A stretch of DNA of 10,759 nucleotides from positions 1 to 10,759 of the forward strand of contig CAYIHX010000079.1 of NCBI GenBank assembly GCA_964363305.1, read 5' to 3'. Made by a program: the position numbers and the translations under genes. Below are positions 6,351 to 10,759 of the stretch, piece after piece. The notes beneath the pieces were generated by a model. That model saw nothing but the letters and a program-made list of their open reading frames with translations, was not told the origin of the DNA and made no database searches. Within the stretch, counting starts at the first letter, position 1, and every line of letters starts with the position of its first letter. The stretch comes from CAYIHX01 sp964363305 (lineage in GTDB: Bacteria; Bdellovibrionota; UBA1018).

Positions 6351-7019
6351 ATGAAGATTCGGATTTTATACGAAGACGATGAGCTGATCGCGGTTCATAA
6401 ACCGGCGGGAATGACGATCTATCCGGAAGCGGGCGCCGGTGCCGATGTGCAGACTCAGCTGAAGCAGCGCTTTCGAGGAGCCATTCTTCCGGTGCATCGG
6501 TTGGATCGCGGGACGTGCGGCATCGTTGTTTTCGCCCGCGAGGTGCAGTGGGCGCAGAAACTTCAGCGCCTTTTTCTCAAACGTCAGACGGCGAAGGTCT
6601 ACTGGGCCGTGGTCGGCGGCGAATGGGAAGGGGGTGCGCGGACGCTTCGAGAGCCCCTGCGCTCGAAGGAGGGCGAGGAGCAGTCGGCGGTGACGCGTGT
6701 TCGACCGCGTGGCGTGTACCGCGCGAAACCGGATTTTTCGGCCTCCTGGCTGGAGATCGAGCCCGAGACCGGGAGGTTTCACCAGATTCGAAAGCACCTC
6801 AAAGGCGTGGGCTCGCCCATTCTGGGCGATCCGCAGTACGGAAAGAAGCCCTGGAACGAGTGGGTGGCTCGGCACTGGCGCGTGTCGCGCCCCCTTCTTT
6901 CGGCGGTCGGTCTTGAGTTTCAGCATCCGCGCACGTTGCGGCCCTTGCGGCTGGAATCCCAGCCTGATCCTGATTTTCTCCGGGCGTTGCAACTCTTCGA
7001 AATGATTCAAATTAATTAA
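6351..7019 (+). CDS. RluA/TruC-type pseudouridine synthase
   Basis: This 222-residue cytoplasmic enzyme belongs to the RluA family, which converts uridine to pseudouridine in rRNA or tRNA. Visible motifs are the N-terminal strand ILYEDDELIAVHKPAGM (6-21), the catalytic motif HRLDRGTCG (49-57) with Asp52 as the nucleophile, and ETGRFHQIRKHLKGVGSPILGD, whose Arg/His cluster contacts RNA. There is no N-terminal S4 domain. Length and the HQIRKHL-type motif are close to TruC, which modifies tRNA position 65, but RluA-family members cannot be assigned a target by eye, so I give no symbol. The start has no Shine-Dalgarno match; it lies 14 nt after the stop of the lipoprotein gene, so the two are probably cotranscribed. 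The stop codon lies in an AT-rich stretch containing TTAATTAA. Confidence 0.92.
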   Translation: MKIRILYEDDELIAVHKPAGMTIYPEAGAGADVQTQLKQRFRGAILPVHRLDRGTCGIVVFAREVQWAQKLQRLFLKRQTAKVYWAVVGGEWEGGARTLREPLRSKEGEEQSAVTRVRPRGVYRAKPDFSASWLEIEPETGRFHQIRKHLKGVGSPILGDPQYGKKPWNEWVARHWRVSRPLLSAVGLEFQHPRTLRPLRLESQPDPDFLRALQLFEMIQIN

Positions 7020-7029
7020 ATAATATCAA

Positions 7030-7058
7030 TTGACCACGCACCCGGTTCGAGGGAAAAT
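7030..7058 (+). promoter_or_regulatory. Candidate promoter for the SH3 protein at 7065
   Basis: TTGACC (7030-7035; five of six match the -35 consensus), a 17-bp spacer and GAAAAT (7053-7058; four of six match the -10 consensus) end exactly six bases before the ATG at 7065. The GGAGGG at 7059-7064 touches the ATG and is too close to act as a ribosome-binding site. The geometry is the same as upstream of the gene at 912 and points to a leaderless mRNA. An AT-rich tract (6999-7030) lies just upstream and could act as an UP element. Confidence 0.4.
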
Positions 7059-7064
7059 GGAGGG

Positions 7065-7583
7065 ATGAGAAATTTTTCGTCCCGTCGGTCGTTGGGGCTG
7101 GTGTTTCCTCTCGTGTGTGTTTTCTCGAGCTCCCTCTGGGCCGGACCTCAAGGCTCGGACGCGCCCACCGAACTCTATGTTCGCTCCGACAAGATCTCTT
7201 TGGTTTCAGAGCCGCGTTTCGGCGCCGTGCCGGTCCTGGGGCTTTCTCGCGGCGCGAAGCTCGCGGTGCTGACCAAGCAGGGAGCTTGGTGGCAAGTGAA
7301 AGCGGCTGGCAAGACCGGTTGGGTTCCGCAGGCCTTCGTTTCGGATCAACCGGTGGCCGTCGCTTTGGCGGATGGCTCGCTGTCTGCCCTGGCAAACGAT
7401 CCGCGCGCGGCCCGTCGACGAGGCAGTCGGGCCTCGACCCTGGGCGTGCGTGGCCTCTCGCGCGGGGTGGACCAGCTGGATGACGCCACCGCGGATGGTA
7501 AGGCTTTGAAGAGAGTCGAAGAGAGCCGCGTGCCTGCCGAAGAGGTGAAGCGTTACGAAGCGGAGCTGGGTCGGGATCGCTGA
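7065..7583 (+). CDS. Exported bacterial SH3-domain protein
   Basis: The 172-residue product has a signal peptide (MRNFSSRRSLG, hydrophobic core, SLWA) with cleavage after about residue 26. One bacterial SH3 domain spans about residues 37-92, from LYVRSDKISLVSEP to the diagnostic GAWWQVKAAGKTGWVPQAFV. Such SH3b domains often bind peptidoglycan or a protein partner in the periplasm. The remaining 80 residues are low in hydrophobics and charged, first Ala/Arg-rich (DPRAARRRGSRAS) and then a predicted helix ending EEVKRYEAEL; there is no catalytic domain, so it is more likely an adaptor or a wall-binding factor. The ATG at 7065 is chosen because it provides the charged signal-peptide N terminus. 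The gene converges on the FadL-like barrel with an 8-nt gap. Confidence 0.82.
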   Translation: MRNFSSRRSLGLVFPLVCVFSSSLWAGPQGSDAPTELYVRSDKISLVSEPRFGAVPVLGLSRGAKLAVLTKQGAWWQVKAAGKTGWVPQAFVSDQPVAVALADGSLSALANDPRAARRRGSRASTLGVRGLSRGVDQLDDATADGKALKRVEESRVPAEEVKRYEAELGRDR

Positions 7584-7591
7584 GCTGACGC

Positions 7592-8896
7592 CTACAGCTG
7601 ATACGAGGCGCTCAGGTAGACTGTGAGCGATTGTTGCGTCAGGGCCTGCGTGGCAACGCTGTTGCCGACGATTTGACTCTTTCCCGCGCCGTAGGTGTAG
7701 TTTCCTGAAAGCGTGATCGAGCTCTGTTGGCCGACGAATGAAAAGCCCGTGCTGACGCCATACTGATTGACGTGATCGGTCTGGTCGGTGCCGCCTTCGG
7801 CGACTGGCGCGGTGTTCGAGTTGTTGGTGAAGAGCCCGAAGCGGAGCGGGGTTTTTGGAGTGGCATGCCACTCGAGGCCGACGGCGGCGTTCCAGGTGGT
7901 TTGTACCGCCCAGTCCGTAAACTGCGGGTCGGGAGTGTAGAGAAAGAAATCAGCCGCCACGAGAAACGACGGAGAAAAGAAAAAGGCCTGGCCGAGGGTG
8001 AGCTCGACCGGCGCAACGCGGGCCGAGGAGACATTCTGGAGGCTCGTCGCGGTGACGCTGTCGGCGTAGTTGACGTTCGGAGTGACGGGGGTGCCTGCGG
8101 CATCCAAGGTGGGGAACTGCCGCAGCTCAGCGTCCCCGCTGCCGGAGATCCGGAACTGCTTGCCCACGGTGAGCCCGATCGACCACTGGTCGTAGGGGCT
8201 GTAGAGAACGCCGATCTTGGGTTTGAGCCCGAAGTTGCGCCGATTCAGATACAGGGTGGTCAGAAGGTAGTCGGGTTGCCCGGCCTTCGGGTTGCGTTCG
8301 ATGGTTTCCATGCGCGCCGCTTTTTCGCGATGGTAGGTGAAGAACAGGCTGGCTCCGGCGGAAAGCCGGTTGGTGATCGGGTAGGCGAAGCTCGGGCCGA
8401 TGAGGTAGGCGGCCTCTTCGCGCGTGAACTGGCGGCTGTAGTTGAGGAGCCCTCCTTCAGCGGCGGAGATGTCGGTAATTCGGTCATTCTGCTCGGTGAG
8501 CTGAAAGTCCTCGACGATCACGGCGAAAGCGAAGCGCCCGGCGCCGAGGGATTGCGTGAACCCGAAAAACGAGGGAGTGAGCGAACCGGATGAGAGATTG
8601 TAGTCGCGGCCTTGCCCGAAGACGTTGTCGTAGTTGGCCCAGCTGCTTTGAAATGCGTTGGCCGAAAGGCTGAAGTAATCGTACTCGGAAAAAGCGAGGC
8701 CGGCCGGGTTGTGGTACGCGCCGCTGGGATCGTCGGCAATGGCGGCAAAGGCTCCGCCCATCCCCGACGCGCGCTCTCCGATCAGGTAGTTTCGATACGA
8801 GCTTTGCTCGGCGAAGGCATGGGGCATGACCGCCATCAACACGAGTGGTGGGATCGAATGAGCGAGGCGGAAGGTTTTGGTCGCTGAGCGATTCAT
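7592..8896 (-). CDS. FadL/OmpP1-like outer-membrane transport protein
   Basis: This 434-residue protein has a signal peptide ending HAFA at residue 29. The mature N terminus contains GERASGMGGAFAAIADDPSG (residues 40-59) followed by NPAGLA. The G-x-A-S-x-G-G and D-x-S/N-P-A pattern is characteristic of the hatch of FadL/OmpP1/TodX-type channels and of related UPF0164 or PorV-like barrels. The rest is a long series of amphipathic strands, as expected for a 14-strand barrel, ending LTVYLSASYQL. FadL proteins admit long-chain fatty acids or aromatic hydrocarbons; substrate preference cannot be read here. The ATG overlaps the stop of the upstream M48 lipoprotein gene as ATGA, so translation is probably coupled; AGGA lies 10 nt upstream at 8907-8910. 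The final residue is Leu rather than the usual Phe or Trp. Confidence 0.8.
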   Translation of the reverse strand: MNRSATKTFRLAHSIPPLVLMAVMPHAFAEQSSYRNYLIGERASGMGGAFAAIADDPSGAYHNPAGLAFSEYDYFSLSANAFQSSWANYDNVFGQGRDYNLSSGSLTPSFFGFTQSLGAGRFAFAVIVEDFQLTEQNDRITDISAAEGGLLNYSRQFTREEAAYLIGPSFAYPITNRLSAGASLFFTYHREKAARMETIERNPKAGQPDYLLTTLYLNRRNFGLKPKIGVLYSPYDQWSIGLTVGKQFRISGSGDAELRQFPTLDAAGTPVTPNVNYADSVTATSLQNVSSARVAPVELTLGQAFFFSPSFLVAADFFLYTPDPQFTDWAVQTTWNAAVGLEWHATPKTPLRFGLFTNNSNTAPVAEGGTDQTDHVNQYGVSTGFSFVGQQSSITLSGNYTYGAGKSQIVGNSVATQALTQQSLTVYLSASYQL

Positions 8897-9696
8897 CTTG
8901 GGTTCATCCTTTTCTGAAAGCGTTGAGTCCGTAGGATGGGCTCGGTCGAGACTTTCGACGAGCGTCCCGTTTGAGTGAGCAACCAGAGATCGAGCTTTTC
9001 AAGTCGAGCCCGAAGAGGTGGATGGCTTTTCGGCAGGCCGGCCTGGGAATCGGCGGTTCGAGCGAGGATACGGGGCAGGGCGCCGCCATCGATTCCGATG
9101 CTCAGGGCGTAGGAGAGGGCGGCTTCGTCGGCCTCATTCTCGAGCTCCGCGCCCAGCCCCTCCTCCACCAGCAGCCGGAAGCCGGCCTTGACCGCTTCGC
9201 CGAGGGCGAAGCTGAGGTCGCCTCCGCCTTGCGACATCATCCGGGAAAGCGTCGCGCCGAAAGAGACGTCTTGCGGGTTCCGTACCTTGCGAAAGACGTG
9301 GTTGAGGTTGATGTGGGCGATCTCGTGAGCGAGCACCAGGATGAGCTCGTCTTCCGAGCGCAGGCGATCGACGAGGGCGCGGCTGAGGAAGATGTAACCT
9401 CCGGGGGCGGCGTAGGCGTTTGCCGGGCCCTCCTGAAGGATGGCAAAATGAAAGATGAGTTCGGAGCGTCCGAACTTTTTGGCCAGGAAGGCTCCGACGG
9501 TGGCGATGTACTGGGTCTGGCGCGGGCTGCTCTCATCCAGCTTGAATTTGCCGAGCAGGGCGGCGGAAATGCCCCGACCCAGGGTGACTTCTTCGGCGAT
9601 CTCTTTTTCTCGCTGCCGCTGCGTGGGGGGGGTGGAGCAGCCCCCGAGCAAGAGGAGCGCGCTGAGCGCGCAGCCTGTCCATCGATTTGGTCTCAT
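8893..9696 (-). CDS. M48-family zinc metalloprotease lipoprotein
   Basis: From the ATG at 9696 the product is 267 residues; a GTG two codons upstream is also possible. The signal MRPNRWTGCALSALLLLGGC has lipobox LGGC, with the lipidated Cys at 20. The zinc site is complete: HEIAH (124-128) with catalytic Glu125, and the third ligand Glu186 in ENEAD, the family's ExxxD motif. NAYAAPGGYIFLSRAL upstream is the usual M48 pre-helix strand. Periplasmic M48 lipoproteins such as LoiP and YcaL, and the larger BepA, degrade or help fold outer-membrane proteins. This protein lacks the C-terminal TPR repeats of BepA and is closer in size to LoiP or YcaL. It overlaps the FadL-like gene by ATGA, so that barrel may be a client or partner. 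No Shine-Dalgarno match is seen; a -10-like TACAAC lies on the minus strand at 9709-9704. Confidence 0.9.
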   Translation of the reverse strand: MRPNRWTGCALSALLLLGGCSTPPTQRQREKEIAEEVTLGRGISAALLGKFKLDESSPRQTQYIATVGAFLAKKFGRSELIFHFAILQEGPANAYAAPGGYIFLSRALVDRLRSEDELILVLAHEIAHINLNHVFRKVRNPQDVSFGATLSRMMSQGGGDLSFALGEAVKAGFRLLVEEGLGAELENEADEAALSYALSIGIDGGALPRILARTADSQAGLPKSHPPLRARLEKLDLWLLTQTGRSSKVSTEPILRTQRFQKRMNPR

Positions 9697-9698
9697 GC

Positions 9699-9716
9699 AC
9701 ACAGTTGTACACAGTT
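9699..9716. promoter_or_regulatory. Tandem ACACAGTT repeats upstream of the M48 gene, possible operator
   Basis: ACACAGTT occurs at 9699-9706 and again at 9709-9716, with starts exactly 10 bp apart, about one helical turn. The pair begins three bases upstream of the M48 start codon and covers the -10-like TACAAC (9704-9709 on the minus strand). A partial copy, ACAGT, occurs at 9760-9764. Two half-sites on one face of the helix over a promoter are what a repressor site can look like. No protein can be named. Confidence 0.3.
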
Positions 9717-9766
9717 TATTGAGGGGGTCGCGAGTCTTTAGTCAGGTAAAGGGTGCAAAACAGTGT

Positions 9767-9796
9767 ATGACGCAATGCATTAATAACCACTTTAAT
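9767..9796 (+). promoter_or_regulatory. Candidate promoter and dyad for the gene at 9844
   Basis: ATGACG (9767-9772), an 18-bp spacer and TTTAAT (9791-9796; five of six match the -10 consensus) would start transcription near 9803, leaving a leader of about 40 nt. The inverted repeat CATTAA (9778-9783) and TTAATG (9792-9797), eight bases apart, covers the spacer and -10 element and could be an operator. TGACGCAATGC (9768-9778) is also found at the gene at 912. AGGAG at 9831-9835, eight bases before the ATG, is a good ribosome-binding site. Confidence 0.4.
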
Positions 9797-9843
9797 GGGT
9801 GCTTCCCCCTCCGGGAGCGCTAGGAATTCCAGGAGATTTGACT

Positions 9844-10698
9844 ATGAAGAAACAGGCCTTGTGTACAATTTTGATGATTTCAGGCGCGCTGACCGTTTCG
9901 GCGGAAGCCAGTCCCCGTCGGGCGCGGATGGTGGAAGTGGAGGCGGCGGTTCAATCCGTGCAGGCCAGCGATACGGTACGCGTGCTGATCGGTGTCGGCA
10001 CTCCAGGATTATCGATCCATGCCGTGGCGCAGAATGCTCGGCTGTTCTGGGTAGAAGGTCGCATGGGAATTTCCCCGGATACCGGAGCCCTGAGTTTCAT
10101 TGATTTGCATGTTTCCCCCGTCTCTATTTACGACAATGCCGAGTCGGAGGCCGGATATCAGCGCGTCGATGTGGCCCCGATGGAGGTCTACCGCAACGAT
10201 GCCATCGGCATTCACAATCGCTTTGCCGTGTACGCCGTAGGATACTCGCTCGCTTACCATGGGGCGGATGGAACACCGGCCGGTGGCGACGCGATCTACG
10301 GATTCGTGCAGCTGGCCGCGCGTGGAGTCGGTTTGGCGATTCAGCAAACCCAGCTCGGTCGTGATCTGGTTGATGGGCAGGGTTTCGCCGTCGGTCAGGC
10401 GCAGCTGGTCGCGGGGATGGAAGGCAAGGTTTCGAATGGCGTTTGGATTCGCTGGAGTTTCGTGGATGCGGGCTTCAGTTTGGACTTGGGTGAGGTAGAA
10501 GGACGCGGCTTTTCGTACATGGTTCGGAGTTCGTTGATGTCTCGGGTTTCCGTGCTCTTGGGCGGCTCCAGCAACGTTGCCTTGACGGTTGCGGCTGGGA
10601 TGGAAAGCAGCCTGACGGAGGCGGGCCTGGGCCGCAACTGGGAGGCCGCGGATCAATCGACCTTCATCGTCGAGCGCGGCGCCAAGGGGCTGTTCTAG
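9844..10698 (+). CDS. Exported beta-rich protein, unidentified
   Basis: The ATG at 9844 gives 284 residues and is preferred over an upstream TTG at 9799 because AGGAG at 9831-9835 is well placed and the ATG opens a textbook signal peptide: MKKQALC, the core TILMISGAL and cleavage after SAEA near residue 22. The mature part is rich in Gly, Val and Ala with regular alternating strands (RVLIGVGTPGLSIHAVAQNA, NRFAVYAVGYSLAYHG, AIYGFVQLAARGVGLAI, VSVLLGGSSNVALTVAAG), consistent with an outer-membrane barrel or a periplasmic beta protein. It ends ERGAKGLF with a terminal Phe, as many barrels do. There are no cysteines in the mature chain and no catalytic motif. I do not recognise a family. It is divergent from the M48/FadL pair and shares its stop with a minus-strand gene. 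Confidence 0.78.
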   Translation: MKKQALCTILMISGALTVSAEASPRRARMVEVEAAVQSVQASDTVRVLIGVGTPGLSIHAVAQNARLFWVEGRMGISPDTGALSFIDLHVSPVSIYDNAESEAGYQRVDVAPMEVYRNDAIGIHNRFAVYAVGYSLAYHGADGTPAGGDAIYGFVQLAARGVGLAIQQTQLGRDLVDGQGFAVGQAQLVAGMEGKVSNGVWIRWSFVDAGFSLDLGEVEGRGFSYMVRSSLMSRVSVLLGGSSNVALTVAAGMESSLTEAGLGRNWEAADQSTFIVERGAKGLF

Positions 10699-10759
10699 TT
10701 TTCAGTGGGGGGCGGAGCGGGGGCGACGAGCTGATGCGCGCGGGAAATGGAGATCTCGC
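10695..10759 (-). CDS. C-terminal tail of a minus-strand gene running off the window
   Basis: The minus strand from the window edge reads EISISRAHQLVAPAPPPTEN and stops at TAG (complement of 10695-10697). The composition, ending in a proline-rich tail, is more protein-like than the other two minus frames, one of which is Arg/Pro/Ser-rich and one of which stops earlier. The stop shares the palindrome CTAG (10695-10698) with the stop of the convergent gene. Only 21 residues are visible, so the product is unknown, and the call rests on reading-frame appearance. Confidence 0.4.
   Translation of the reverse strand, partial: EISISRAHQLVAPAPPPTEN

Noticed and set aside
6366..7010. Minus-strand open frame of 214 codons opposite the pseudouridine synthase
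   Set aside because: It is basic and proline/arginine-rich; the plus strand has intact RluA catalytic motifs.
7059..7064. GGAGGG as the ribosome-binding site of the SH3 gene
   Set aside because: It touches the ATG with no spacing, whereas functional sites lie about 5-9 nt upstream.
7583..7599. AGCTG/CAGCT inverted repeat between the SH3 and FadL-like genes as a terminator
   Set aside because: The arms are only 5 bp with a 7-nt loop, there is no T-tract, and AGCT is itself palindromic, so it is easily chance.
7772..8593. Plus-strand open frame of 273 codons opposite the FadL-like gene
   Set aside because: The product is Gly/Glu/Arg-rich low-complexity sequence typical of a shadow frame; the minus strand encodes a recognisable FadL-type hatch.
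8971..9741. Plus-strand open frame of 256 codons opposite the M48 gene
   Set aside because: The minus strand carries HEIAH and the ENEAD zinc motif; the plus frame has no start context or motif.
9798..9822. Hairpin in the leader of the gene at 9844 (GCTTCCC with GGGAGC) as a riboswitch
   Set aside because: It is a short imperfect stem with a bulge and no conserved aptamer features; the leader is only about 40 nt.

Overview
The window is GC-rich, gene-dense DNA from a Gram-negative bacterium. The Gram-negative call rests on an LptF/LptG-type lipopolysaccharide-export permease, several signal-peptide beta-barrel candidates, three lipoproteins with lipoboxes and a FadL-like outer-membrane protein. 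I cannot name the lineage from sequence alone; a delta-proteobacterial-type group such as Bdellovibrionota or Myxococcota fits the gene style, but that is a weak guess. I see no rRNA, tRNA, CRISPR array, insertion sequence or phage gene.

Layout. 2-337 (+) is the tail of an unidentified protein. It converges on a DUF4442 hotdog-fold gene (365-859, -), which is divergent from two small secreted proteins (912-1319 and 1368-1835, +). These meet, tail to tail with overlapping stops, a tight minus-strand operon transcribed from about 5612 down to 1832: a PagL-like barrel candidate, a PHP-domain lipoprotein, a second small barrel candidate, and an LptF/LptG permease. Its first gene overlaps, head to head, a plus-strand lipoprotein (5554-6336), which is followed 14 nt later by an RluA/TruC-type pseudouridine synthase (6351-7019) and then an exported SH3 protein (7065-7583). 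Next comes a minus-strand pair with an ATGA overlap: an M48 metalloprotease lipoprotein (8893-9696) followed by a FadL/OmpP1-like barrel (7592-8896). A 147-nt divergent promoter region separates it from an unidentified exported protein (9844-10698, +). That gene shares a CTAG stop palindrome with the end of a further minus-strand gene running off the window.

How the genes may work together. Nearly every protein is predicted to act in the cell envelope. The strongest candidate for an undescribed system is the 1832-5612 operon: a possible lipid A deacylase-like barrel, an exported metal-dependent PHP phosphoesterase with its ligand set intact, another barrel and an LPS-transport permease. This suggests lipid or LPS remodelling, but the joint function is inference. 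The M48 lipoprotein next to a FadL-like barrel fits outer-membrane protein quality control.

Regulatory features. Several exported-protein genes lack a usable Shine-Dalgarno sequence but have promoter-like hexamers ending 6-9 nt before the ATG, suggesting leaderless mRNAs.
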